Below, one piece after another: positions 1-9,600 of a DNA stretch of 64,000 nt (position 1 is its first letter; each line of letters opens with the position of its first letter). Made by a program: the position numbers and the translations under genes. The notes beneath the pieces are model-generated. The model had not been told where the DNA came from. It saw only the letters and a list, made by a program, of their open reading frames with translations, and made no database searches. The DNA comes from Streptococcus sp. CSL10205-OR2 (GTDB lineage Bacteria; Bacillota; Bacilli; Lactobacillales; Streptococcaceae): the NCBI RefSeq assembly GCF_025660655.1, contig NZ_JAOTIN010000001.1, forward strand, positions 124,001 through 188,000, in the 5' to 3' direction.

Positions 1-458
1 GAAAGGATGTTTTGGATAAAAGGAATCGGAACCGTTGCTAAAATGCTTAATGCCATATTGAAAAAGAGCATGGTCATTAAAACCGATAAAGCACCACTAA
101 TACAGTTAAAGGTTAGAGTGTCATAGAGGTCCAAGTCCATCAAGTTCATAAAGATGCCTAGTAGACGAAAGGCTAAATAGCTGGCAACGAAGATGCTTAA
201 AAAAGCAACACCCGCATAATAAACCTTGTCCAATTCAAAAATTGGAACATCGGTAAAAAAGAAAACTTTGACATCCTCAGAAGGATTAGAATAGGGTACC
301 CATAGTGTGATAGCTTTGGCTAAGGGTTTGTAATATAAGCTACTAATAATAAGTGAGATAATAGTTGCTAAAAAGTAGTAGCCTTGAAGAATTATCCCTC
401 GTGAATAGCCAATATAGAAATGCCAAGCCAGTAATAATAAGATGATAAGTGATAACAT
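1..458 (-). CDS. cvpA: CvpA family membrane protein, 3' part outside window
   Basis: Reading leftward from the ATG at 458 gives 152 open codons that run off the left edge, so the C-terminus is missing. The product starts MLSLIILLLLAWHFYIGYSR and has several hydrophobic segments with a conserved GYSRG turn after the first helix, as in the CvpA (colicin V production) family of small inner-membrane proteins, whose role in Gram-positives is poorly known. The start codon overlaps the last base of the zapA stop, so the two genes are translationally coupled. In streptococci this pair usually precedes mutS2, which would lie off the left edge (established gene order, not seen here). Confidence 0.85.
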   Translation of the reverse strand, partial: MLSLIILLLLAWHFYIGYSRGIILQGYYFLATIISLIISSLYYKPLAKAITLWVPYSNPSEDVKVFFFTDVPIFELDKVYYAGVAFLSIFVASYLAFRLLGIFMNLMDLDLYDTLTFNCISGALSVLMTMLFFNMALSILATVPIPFIQNIL

Positions 459-769
459 TAGTAGTCGTCACCTACTTCATTGGCGTTGATTTTTTCTTGT
501 AAATCACCCATGTATTTGCCACGTAATTCTTCTAATTCTCTTTCTTTTTTATCAAATTCGATTTCTCTGACCAGTTGTTTTGACAAAGTATTAACAGCCA
601 TCAAAATCGCTACCGTTTCATTATCAGCTTGTGGTAGTTTTTGCTTAATAGCCTCATATTTTTCTCTAGCAACACGCTCAACTTCTTCCATAAATAGATT
701 ATCTTTATCCGTTGTTAGAGTTAAAGATTTATCTCCAAAAGTAAATTTATAACGATTTTTATTATCCAT
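458..769 (-). CDS. zapA: Cell division protein ZapA
   Basis: A 103-residue protein with the ZapA layout: an N-terminal beta-rich head (about residues 1-45, starting MDNKNRYKFTFGDKSLTL) and a long charged C-terminal helix (about 50-100) that forms the coiled-coil dimer and tetramer. ZapA binds FtsZ and bundles its filaments at midcell. The start has a good ribosome binding site (AAGAGGTGACGT before ATG). It is coupled to cvpA through a one-base overlap. The length is normal for the Gram-positive family and nothing is missing. Confidence 0.88.
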   Translation of the reverse strand: MDNKNRYKFTFGDKSLTLTTDKDNLFMEEVERVAREKYEAIKQKLPQADNETVAILMAVNTLSKQLVREIEFDKKERELEELRGKYMGDLQEKINANEVGDDY

Positions 770-844
770 ACGTCACCTCTTACATTTTATTATAACGATT
801 TTTTAAAATTTGACAATCTCAAAGCTATTTTCTACCAGATGAGT

Positions 845-1696
845 TCACCTTGTTGGCACATAGGTTAATTTCTCTTTGTTTTTTGCCAAAAATTCTGGTA
901 ATTCAGTATCTGGAATTTGTCTTAGATATAGGTTTGATCTGATAGTCTCATCTTCTTCTCGACAGGTTGAAAGCACCAAATAACGATCCGAAGCATTGAT
1001 TTCAATAGCTTCATTTTTAACAATAGCCTCTTTTTGAACCTCTCTTAGCTGCTCTAAAAAGACTTGATCATTTTCAAAACTAGTTCTATAAAAAGCAGTC
1101 GTCTCTGGCACAATAATCATAAATGCTGCTTCATAGTAATAATAACGTTCAGGTGTTTCAATCACGAGATAAGGATGCTCATTAAAATATGTTTGGTCGT
1201 CATAAAAATTGACGTCATTAAACATCCTATGATCAGGAACAGTATTTCCTCTTGCATGTCCAAATAGCCAAGTCAAACGATCTTGAAAATTTGGATGATT
1301 GTCCATATCCATAAACACTGCACCCATATAAGGGGAATACTCACCAGTGATGGTTTGTTCCAAATATTTATGATTATCACCCGTATGAAGTACCGGTTCA
1401 TCAAGTTGTGTTCCTGGTGCATAGATATAAGCAATCACTTCTTGATTAATCTCTTTCAAACTCGTAAAACGTTGTCTTAACTGCTCTTTTTCTGCCTCAC
1501 TCAGATGATAGGTTTCTTTTGGTTTTGACGGTTCAACCTTCTTTTCTTCCTTAGAAATCGTTGTTTTTGTTGGTAATTCTTTTGAAACATTCTCCTTTTG
1601 AGAATTGATTTGAGGTAAAAAGACTAGCAAAAATGTGATTGCTAAGACACTAAGTGCTATGCCAAATAGCCATTTTATTTTTTTATTTTTAATCAT
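845..1696 (-). CDS. Class B-type sortase
   Basis: A 283-residue membrane-anchored transpeptidase. It has an N-terminal signal-anchor helix (about residues 9-27), a charged linker, then a sortase barrel. The catalytic triad is visible: His in LFGHARGN, Cys in YLVLSTCR, and an Arg about ten residues later (TIRSN). The long segment between the His and Cys strands (MFNDVNFYDDQTYF) is typical of class B enzymes. Class B sortases usually anchor an NPQTN-like haem protein or polymerise pili. No such substrate is in the window. The three large surface proteins downstream end in LPNTG, the housekeeping sortase A signal. The gene sits between zapA and rnhC, which are normally close together in related streptococci, so it may be an insertion; that is inference. 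It could instead be a pilus-type class C enzyme, but no lid motif is seen. Confidence 0.8.
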   Translation of the reverse strand: MIKNKKIKWLFGIALSVLAITFLLVFLPQINSQKENVSKELPTKTTISKEEKKVEPSKPKETYHLSEAEKEQLRQRFTSLKEINQEVIAYIYAPGTQLDEPVLHTGDNHKYLEQTITGEYSPYMGAVFMDMDNHPNFQDRLTWLFGHARGNTVPDHRMFNDVNFYDDQTYFNEHPYLVIETPERYYYYEAAFMIIVPETTAFYRTSFENDQVFLEQLREVQKEAIVKNEAIEINASDRYLVLSTCREEDETIRSNLYLRQIPDTELPEFLAKNKEKLTYVPTR

Positions 1697-1840
1697 AATC
1701 CTATTATAACGTTTTCATTCAGGAAATTAAAGCAAGGCCACCGATATTCTCTATTATTTTTAATTTTTTGTGTTTTCTTTGATGATTAGTTTGATTTTAT
1801 TGTTTTTTGAAAGTCTGTAAGACCTAAAAAAACTTTTTTA

Positions 1841-1849
1841 TGATAAAAT
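1841..1849 (+). promoter_or_regulatory. Extended -10 promoter of rnhC
   Basis: The sequence TGATAAAAT is an extended -10 element (TGn plus TAAAAT). It ends only six bases before the rnhC ATG, so the expected transcription start coincides with the start codon. No clear -35 and no Shine-Dalgarno sequence are visible, which suggests a leaderless message. Confidence 0.45.
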
Positions 1850-1855
1850 ATTTCT

Positions 1856-2752
1856 ATGGATACTATTGTCATTCAAGTGGATAAGACAGAAGAACTCACT
1901 AAATTAAAAAAACAATTAGCTCCTTATCAGATTAACAGCAACAATCCTTATGTTTTATTTGCTGCTAAAAAAGAAGGGGTTAGTGTTTCCGTCTATAGCT
2001 CAGGTAAGGTGGTTTTTCAAGGAAAAAACTCACAACCATTGGTCCAAGCTTTAGGTTTTCCAGTAGCAAAGGAAGAAAAAACATCATCTAGCCATCAAAA
2101 CCTTGCCATAATTGGCTCAGATGAAGTCGGAAATGGCTCTTATTTTGGTGGTATTGCTGTTGTCGCTAGTTTTGTGGAGCCAAAGGACCATTCTTTTCTA
2201 AAAGAATTGGGTGTCGATGATTCAAAAACATTGACTGATGGTAAAATTAAAGAAATTGCCCCTCTATTACAAGAAAAGATACCGCATAAATCTTTGCTGC
2301 TACCTCCAAGTAAATACAATGAGGTTGTTGGTAAGGGATTAAAGCACAATGCTGTATCAGTCAAAGTAGCTCTTCATAATCAAGCCATTTATTTGTTATT
2401 ACAACAAGGCGTAAAGCCTAAAAAAATTGTTATTGACGCCTTTACTAGCCCAAAAAACTATGAAGCCTATCTGTCAAAAGAACAAAATCGCTTCTCAAGT
2501 CCCTTAACCTTTGAAGAAAAGGCTGAAGGAAAATATTTGGCAGTTGCGGTGAGTTCTATTATTGCTCGTTATTTATTTTTAAAAAATCTTGATGAACTTG
2601 GACAATCAGTTGGTGTTAGCTTACCAAGTGGTGCTGGACACCAATCAGATCAAGTCGCTAGTGAGATTATCAAAAAATTTGACTTATCCACTTTATCGCA
2701 CTTAGCAAAATTACACTTTAAAAACACAGAAAAAGCTAAACAATTACTTTAA
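1856..2752 (+). CDS. rnhC: Ribonuclease HIII
   Basis: A 298-residue enzyme that cuts the RNA strand of RNA-DNA hybrids. An N-terminal TBP-like substrate-binding domain (about residues 1-85) precedes the RNase H fold. The catalytic [11 protein letters not shown] motif (about residues 88-98) marks the HIII subtype, since HII enzymes have DEAGRG. Further acidic residues follow in GVDDSKTL and VIDAFTSP. The ATG has no ribosome binding site and lies directly behind an extended -10, so translation may be leaderless. lepB follows within 25 bases and is probably cotranscribed. Length is normal for the family. Confidence 0.93.
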   Translation: MDTIVIQVDKTEELTKLKKQLAPYQINSNNPYVLFAAKKEGVSVSVYSSGKVVFQGKNSQPLVQALGFPVAKEEKTSSSHQNLAIIGSDEVGNGSYFGGIAVVASFVEPKDHSFLKELGVDDSKTLTDGKIKEIAPLLQEKIPHKSLLLPPSKYNEVVGKGLKHNAVSVKVALHNQAIYLLLQQGVKPKKIVIDAFTSPKNYEAYLSKEQNRFSSPLTFEEKAEGKYLAVAVSSIIARYLFLKNLDELGQSVGVSLPSGAGHQSDQVASEIIKKFDLSTLSHLAKLHFKNTEKAKQLL

Positions 2753-2776
2753 TTGTTAGCAGAGAAAGGGATATCA

Positions 2777-3367
2777 ATGAAACATTTTATTAAAGAATGG
2801 GGAGGATTTATCCTCTTTATGACACTATTTTTCCTCTCGTGGTTATTTTTATGGGCCAATGTCCTTGTAGATGGACACTCTATGGACCCAACCTTATCAA
2901 ATGGTGAGCGACTATTTGTTGTGAAAGTTGCTAATATTGATCGTTTTGATATTGTGGTAGCTAAAGAAGAGGGTGATAAAAAGATTGTTAAACGAGTCAT
3001 TGGTGTCCCAGGAGATACCATCAGCTACGATAATGATGTTTTAACTGTCAATGGTGAAGTGGTGGATGAACCTTATCTTGAAGAGTACCAAAAAGCTTTT
3101 AAAGAAGACAAATTACAAAAAACATATTCTTACAGTGCTCTCTTTAAAGAATTAGCTTTAAATTCTAGAGCTTTTACTACTAATAAAGCTGGCAACCCAA
3201 GCTTTAGTATCACTGTCCCTGAAGGTCAATATTATCTTCTTGGTGATGATAGAATTGTCTCTAAAGACAGTCGTGAAGTAGGAACTTTTTCAAAAGAGTC
3301 CATCATTGGTGAAGTGAAGTTCCGCTATTGGCCACTTTCTAGAATTGGCACATTTGATAATGATTAA
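2777..3367 (+). CDS. lepB: Signal peptidase I
   Basis: A type I signal peptidase of 196 residues that cleaves secretory signal peptides on the outer face of the membrane. One N-terminal transmembrane helix (about 10-28) is followed by the S26 motifs: the nucleophile in GHSMDPTL (Ser about 37), the general base Lys in KKIVKRVIGVPGD (about 79), and the GDDRIVSKDSR box. I start at 2777 because AGAAAGGG lies at the right distance and MKHFIKEWG matches family N-termini; a TTG start at 2753 would lack a binding site. It is followed by a terminator. It would process the signal peptides of the large surface proteins encoded nearby. Confidence 0.92.
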   Translation: MKHFIKEWGGFILFMTLFFLSWLFLWANVLVDGHSMDPTLSNGERLFVVKVANIDRFDIVVAKEEGDKKIVKRVIGVPGDTISYDNDVLTVNGEVVDEPYLEEYQKAFKEDKLQKTYSYSALFKELALNSRAFTTNKAGNPSFSITVPEGQYYLLGDDRIVSKDSREVGTFSKESIIGEVKFRYWPLSRIGTFDND

Positions 3368-3388
3368 AACACGGGTTGCCGTGTTTTT
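3367..3388 (+). terminator. Terminator after lepB
   Basis: An 8-bp stem (AAACACGG with CCGTGTTT) closes a GTTG loop and runs into T residues just past the lepB stop. It should end the rnhC-lepB transcript. Confidence 0.8.
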
Positions 3389-3419
3389 CTCTATCATCAG
3401 CTAAAGAATTTATGAGGTT

Positions 3420-5801
3420 ATGATGACATATTTTTTTTCCGGGACAGTCACACGAGTAATCTATGACAATCCAACTAATTTTTTTAAGATTATCCTTTTA
3501 GAAATTGAAGATACTGATAGTGACTTTGATGATTTTGAGATTATTGTCACTGGTGTTATGGCTGATATTTTTGAAGAGGAAAATTATACCTTTTGGGGAG
3601 AATTAACAAAGCATCCTAAATATGGTGAACAATTGAAAATGTCACGATATGAACGTGAAAAACCATCAAAAGCAGGGCTTATCAACTACTTTTCTAGCCA
3701 ACAGTTTAAAGGAATTGGCAAAAAAACAGCAGAAAAGATTATTACTCTCTACGGCGAGGACCCGATTGATAGTATTTTGAAAGACCCTTCTCATCTGGAT
3801 ACGATAAGTGGTTTATCAAAAGTCAATAAAGAAGCTTTTCTTGCAAAATTAAAAATCAACTACGGGACAGAACAAATTTTATCGAAATTAGCAGAGTATG
3901 GGCTTAAAAATCAAATAGCTATTCAAGTGTTTGAATCCTACAAAGAAAGAACCTTGGACATTATCACTAAGAATCCCTATCAATTAGTAGAGGATGTTAA
4001 AGGGATTGGTTTTAAAATGGCCGATCAGCTAGCTCAGCAACTTGGCGTTTCTGATGATTCCCCTGAGCGTTTTCAAGCAGCTATTTTACATGCCTTACTT
4101 GAGACGTCTCTTGAGACGGGTGATACCTATGTTGAAGCCAAACAATTACTTGAAAAAAGCCTATTGCTTCTAGAAGAAGCACGTCAAACACCCATTCCTG
4201 AGGTTGATGTTGCTAATGAACTTAGACAGTTGTTGATGACTGGAAAAATTCAAAATAGTGATACCAAAATTTTTGATAATAGTTTATTTTTTGCTGAATC
4301 AGGTATTAAAAAACATATAGAACGGATCTTAGATAATTCTCCTTCACTACCTTTTCCAAGTGTAGAGGCGATTAAAGAGGAAATTAAAAAAGTTGAATTA
4401 AACCATCATATGACTTATGATGACAGTCAAAAAGAAGCTATTGAAAAAGCTTTGACGAGTAAAATTTTCTTTCTGACCGGCGGACCTGGAACAGGAAAGA
4501 CAACCATTATTAATGGCATTATTCAAAGTTTTGCTAACCTACATGAACTGTCTCTTTCTGATAATAACTCTCCAATTATTCTAGCCGCACCAACAGGTAG
4601 AGCTGCTAGACGTATGAATGAGTTGACTGGATTACCTAGTGCTACCATCCATAGGCATCTTGGTTTAAATAGTGATAACGATTATCAAATTCTTGATGAT
4701 TATCTGGATGCCCATCTAATAATTATTGATGAGTTTTCTATGGTTGATACTTGGCTTGCCAATCAATTGTTTTCTGCTATTTCATCATCAACGCAAGTGA
4801 TTATTGTGGGGGATAGTGACCAACTGCCTTCTGTAGGTCCTGGACAAGTCTTGGCAGATTTACTAGAGATTGATGATTTTCCTAAGGTTAGCTTGAAAAA
4901 GATTTTTAGACAGTCTAATCAATCAACCATTGTTGACTTAGCCAGCAAGATTAGAGAAGGTGTTTTGCCAAATGATTTTACTACGAAACAAGTTGACCGA
5001 AGTTACTTTGAATGTCAGACACCCTTTATTCCTGAAAGTGTAGCAAAAATTGTTTCTGCCGCTCTTAAAAATGGTATTGCTGCCAAAGACATCCAAATTC
5101 TTGCCCCAATGTATCGCGGACAGGCTGGCATTACTTATCTTAACGAATTACTCCAAGAATTAGTTAATCCTTTGAATGACCAATTAGAGTTTTCCTTTAA
5201 TGACAATCGTTTTCGAGTCAATGATAAGGTTCTTCATCTGGTGAATGATCCAGAGAGCAATGTCTTTAATGGTGATATTGGTTATATTACTGAATTGATA
5301 GCTGCTAAGTATACCGAATCCAAACAAGATGAAATGACGATTAATTTTGATGGTGTTGAAGTGACTTATGCCCGTAATGATTGGCATAAATTGACCCTTG
5401 CTTATGCGATGAGCATTCATAAAGCTCAAGGAAGTGAGTTTCCCGTTGTTATTTTACCAATAACACAACAAAGCAGTCGTATGCTACAACGAAATCTCCT
5501 TTATACTGCTATTACACGTGCTAAACATAAGCTCGTCATGTTAGGAGACTTTAATGCCTTTCAATATGCCACACAACACGTAGGCAGCCAAAGAAACACT
5601 TTTCTCATTGAACGCTTTAAACCTGAAAAAGTGACGGAACAAATAACTACTACAAAACAAGTCATATCAGATAAAACAGTAGAATCAAGTCATCAGACAG
5701 ATGATAGACAACCAACAAGATTGACGGAACAAAATTTGTTGACCATTGATCCTATGATTGGTCTTTCACAGGAAGATTTCGACTATTTTTTCAAATCATA
5801 A
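3420..5801 (+). CDS. recD2: RecD2-type ATP-dependent DNA helicase
   Basis: A 793-residue superfamily 1B 5'-3' helicase of the RecD/TraA class found in bacteria without RecBCD. The N-terminal third has an OB-like start and helix-hairpin-helix repeats (GIGKKTAEKI about 99-108, GIGFKMADQL about 197-206). The motor begins near residue 335, with Walker A in LTGGPGTGKTTI (about 351-362), Walker B IIIDEFSMVD, a GDSDQLPSVG motif and the C-terminal UvrD-like SIHKAQGSEFPVV box. The role is likely repair or replication-fork restart. Two adjacent ATGs (3420, 3423) share one binding site. The final 70 residues are polar and poorly conserved in appearance. The gene stands alone between two terminators. Confidence 0.92.
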   Translation: MMTYFFSGTVTRVIYDNPTNFFKIILLEIEDTDSDFDDFEIIVTGVMADIFEEENYTFWGELTKHPKYGEQLKMSRYEREKPSKAGLINYFSSQQFKGIGKKTAEKIITLYGEDPIDSILKDPSHLDTISGLSKVNKEAFLAKLKINYGTEQILSKLAEYGLKNQIAIQVFESYKERTLDIITKNPYQLVEDVKGIGFKMADQLAQQLGVSDDSPERFQAAILHALLETSLETGDTYVEAKQLLEKSLLLLEEARQTPIPEVDVANELRQLLMTGKIQNSDTKIFDNSLFFAESGIKKHIERILDNSPSLPFPSVEAIKEEIKKVELNHHMTYDDSQKEAIEKALTSKIFFLTGGPGTGKTTIINGIIQSFANLHELSLSDNNSPIILAAPTGRAARRMNELTGLPSATIHRHLGLNSDNDYQILDDYLDAHLIIIDEFSMVDTWLANQLFSAISSSTQVIIVGDSDQLPSVGPGQVLADLLEIDDFPKVSLKKIFRQSNQSTIVDLASKIREGVLPNDFTTKQVDRSYFECQTPFIPESVAKIVSAALKNGIAAKDIQILAPMYRGQAGITYLNELLQELVNPLNDQLEFSFNDNRFRVNDKVLHLVNDPESNVFNGDIGYITELIAAKYTESKQDEMTINFDGVEVTYARNDWHKLTLAYAMSIHKAQGSEFPVVILPITQQSSRMLQRNLLYTAITRAKHKLVMLGDFNAFQYATQHVGSQRNTFLIERFKPEKVTEQITTTKQVISDKTVESSHQTDDRQPTRLTEQNLLTIDPMIGLSQEDFDYFFKS

Positions 5802-5835
5802 AAAAACATATCAGTGATATCACTGATATGTTTTT
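5802..5835. terminator. Bidirectional terminator, recD2 and first glycosidase gene
   Basis: A perfect 34-bp palindrome (CATATCAGTGAT and its complement flanked by A5 and T5) lies between the convergent recD2 and first surface glycosidase genes. The A and T runs let it work on both strands. The sequence beyond it (TTTTGGAGAGAACTGA) recurs after the other two large genes. Confidence 0.85.
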
Positions 5836-6690
5836 GTTTTGGAGAGAACTGATTAGCAATTATAATTCATTCTCACGTCTTTTTCTGCCATAGCCATATA
5901 AAGCGAGTGACGATAAAGCTAACATGGTTCCTAATACTGCTGAACTTGAATTATCACCAGTATTTGGTAAAGCTTTAGCTTGTGTTGTTGAAGAGGCTTG
6001 GTCAGTTTTCTTCTCAGACATACCTTTAGCCTTATGACCAGCTTCACTACTCATTGGTGCTAACTTGCCATCAAAGGCTAGCAACTCATGACTTGGTGCT
6101 GTGTTTGGTACAGCTGTTTCAAGGGTTCCTTCAAAGACTGGTTTATCTTCTGCCGTTGGAGCATTATTAGGAATCTTCGTTTTTGGTGTTGAGACTTCTT
6201 TGTACACAATACCATACTCACTAAAGTGTTTTGCGACAAAGACAACGCCTTGACGAGTCACACCATCAGCATCTACGTATGGTGTCATTTCAAAATCAAG
6301 CTCTTCTTCTTGGTCAGTATTTGGTAGGTAAACCACTTTTTCAACGACTTTTCCATCATCGATTGGCATGATAACTAAGGTATCTTTTAGTGGACTAACC
6401 ACGTTACCTTTAGCATCAACAAGTGAGATGTCAAATAAGTCATAGTCTTGATCCTTAAGCACATTTGGTGTATTTGGATCTTGGGTTTCTTTATGGCCTA
6501 CACTGATGCCAGAAATATGAGCTATTTCACCGACTTCTAGTTGAACCAAGACACCTGACGCATCATCTTTTAACTCACGTTTTTCTGTTGAGAAGGCTAA
6601 TTCTGGTAAGTCATTGACGACGCCACTACCATTGCTAAATTCAATTGATGGCTTGTCCTCAGTTGTTGGGGCAGTATCTGGTACTTTAGT
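5802..6690 (-). repeat. C-terminal anchor cassette, copy 1
   Basis: The region from the terminator up to the VPDTAPTTEDKPS repeat encodes a roughly 140-residue domain (FSTEKRELKDDASG to SEYGIVYK), Pro-Thr repeats of the VPNTAPTAEDKP type, and the LPNTG anchor. It is nearly identical to copies at the ends of the next two genes, and the similarity continues past the stop codon into the terminator. Confidence 0.85.
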
Positions 6691-9600
6691 TTCAGCCACA
6701 AAGTCTGATTCTGGTAACTCATAGGTTGGGAAATTGTTTGGAATGCGTGTCTCACCATTATTATCCTCCTCAGCATCACTAATCAACTCAATTAACTCTT
6801 GTGTTAATTGTTCGATGATTACCAATTTAGGAAGATTTCTTTCTAACTCAGATTTCAAAGCATCTAGTTTCTCTTGATATAACACTTTATCTTGTGCTAA
6901 ATTGATATAGCCAGTCAATTCTTCATAAGATGCTCGTTTATCACTTAAAGCATCTGCCTTAGATAAAATACGTGAAGTTCTACCTAAAGTAATAAATTTA
7001 TCTACTTGAATACCAATATTTTGTGTTTTATCATTTTTATTTGGATCTAAGCGAATTGTTAGGGAATGAACACCTTTTGAAAGATTAGCTAAATTGACTA
7101 GTTTTTGATTGCCTTGTCTTTGGTTAGCTTTACCACTAAAATATGCTACACCATCTACAATAGTAGAATGACCGTAACCTTCTTTAAATTCAAGAGGTTG
7201 TCCATCTAACTCAACGATATAAATACCATGTCCCGGATCGACATGCCCAATAACTTCGATACCTTCACCTTCAAAGAACATACTTAGACTAATATCTTGT
7301 TTGTCTTCGTCAGTATTTTTAGGGAAGTTACTCCATTTGTTAGTTCCAGTTTTATTAAACCATGTTCCATGGTAGATGATTTCACTAGCATCATCAGCTA
7401 CTTCTCTACGATAATCTGGTAAACCTGTTTCTGGTACAACATTGATGGTTGCTATTGTTGTAAACCCAAGAAGTGATTTTTCTGAAGGTGACACTAATTT
7501 AACAAAGAAATCAAATAAATTACCATCTGAGTCTGGATACTTAATCGTTGGTATGTCAATTGTTTTACTTGTTTCACCTGGGGCAAAAGTTAGGGTCTGA
7601 GTGGTATCTTGATAAACCTTACCATGGACACCTGTTCCTGGTTCTGTTATCACCTTGATGGAAGATGTTTTATCAGATGAACCATTTCTCTTAACAACAA
7701 GACTAACATTTTCACCTTTAGCAACATGGTATGTTGCTTGTTCAATTTCGAAAATACCATTGCCATCATTGTTTAAAACGAAGATACCTTCTGTTGCGAT
7801 GGCACGATTTGTTTTGGCAACTAACTTGATGGTATGTTGACCATTAGTTAAATCAGAGGTTTCATAAACTAGTTGACTTCTCTTTCTCACAGAACTTTGT
7901 GTATTGACTTCATCAACTTTTTGACCATCGATATAGATTTCCATAATACCGTGATTAGGATCTACTGTAGAAACAACGTAAGCTTTTGTACCACTAAAAG
8001 TATACTCAGCACTCGCACCTTGTTGATTTGTCCACATAGATGTTCCACGAACACCTTCTGTTTCTTTACGCCATGTTGAATTCTTAGTGTCTGCTAAATC
8101 ATTAGATTTGTACTCAAGACCCAAAGGGAACCCATCAGTTACTTCAATACTAGTTGGTACTTTATAAAGTGAGAAATTGCTTAGTATTGGGGTAGCTAAC
8201 GCATCAGTAATTGTCACTCTGACTTTACTTGTGGTTACAGGTTTTCCTTGAATTAAACGACGATAACCAACAGTGCTACCTCTACCATATTCAATCCATT
8301 GACCGCCAACTTCAACATCAACTCTAAAGCCTGCAATTCGTTGTCCTTGTTGAATAAATTCTTTTAATTCTACAACATCAAAGGTTTGTTCTTGACCAAG
8401 ATCAACGATAAATGAACCAGTGGTTGCATCATTTGATAAAGCCCAAGTGGTATTATCATCACCATCAGTGAGATGAGCTGTACTATATTTTGTATTTTTT
8501 CTAGTTGAGGAGGCAGTCACTGAAGCGTTTCTAGCATAGTCAGTTGCATACATTTCTTCAATCGTATTATGGAATTCATGCAATCTTTCAATGTCAGCAT
8601 CAGCAAATTTACCACGTTTATCTGGTGGAATATTCAGTAGTAACGGAGTTCCTCTACCTACTGATTTGAAATAAATAGTCATCAAATCTCGTAATGATTT
8701 TGGTTGTTGATTAGCATGATAGAACCATCCTGGTCTGATAGAAACATCTGCTTCACCCACAGAATACAAATCACCATTTGGATCACCTGTATTTAGGTAT
8801 GCGTTTGTTGGACCGTTTTTAATAGCTTGTTCAGTCACTTTGTGCCAGATTGGATCACCTGCAATACCTCTTTCATTACCAATCCAGCGAACATTTGTTG
8901 GTTGATTTGAAAAGATAGTAATATCACCTTCTTGCTCACGAATGTAATTAAACCATTCTTCAAACGTATAGGTCACATTTTGAGCGCCACTACCTCTTGC
9001 TCCATCCATCCAGACTTCGACAAACTTACCATTGTTTCCGTATTTGTTATTTCCCAAAATTTCTTTTAATTGATTGAGATAATAAGCATTATACTCATCT
9101 TGTGTTGCAACAGAATATTTAGGGTGGTTAGCGTCCCACGGAGAAAGATAAACACCTAAATCCATATTGTATTTTGTTGCTGACTCTGAGAGTTCTAATA
9201 AAACATCCCCTTTACCATTTTTCCATGGACTTGAGGCAACACTATGATTAGAATGTTCGGTTGGATAAAGCACAAAACCATCATGATGTTTAACAACCAT
9301 AATTGTACGTTTAAAGCCAGTGTCTTTTAACGTTTTTATCCATTGATCAGTATCCAGTTCAGTTGGATTAAATTGATTAACATCTTCTTGACCATTCCCC
9401 CATTCACGATTTGTAAAGGTATTCATACCAAAATGGATAAAGGCTGCTAATTCTTGTTTATGATAGTCTAGTTGAGATTGTGATGGAATAGCACCAAAAT
9501 TACCAATAACTGTTTCTTCGTTTTCAGCATCTTCTATGTCAGGGTTATCATTGGTATCAGAAGTAATACCTAATTGATTTTTAGCGTCTTGAATAGCTTG

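Noticed and set aside
845..1696. The sortase as the anchoring enzyme for the three glycosidases
   Set aside because: Their LPNTG signals are the substrate of housekeeping sortase A, while this enzyme has class B features.
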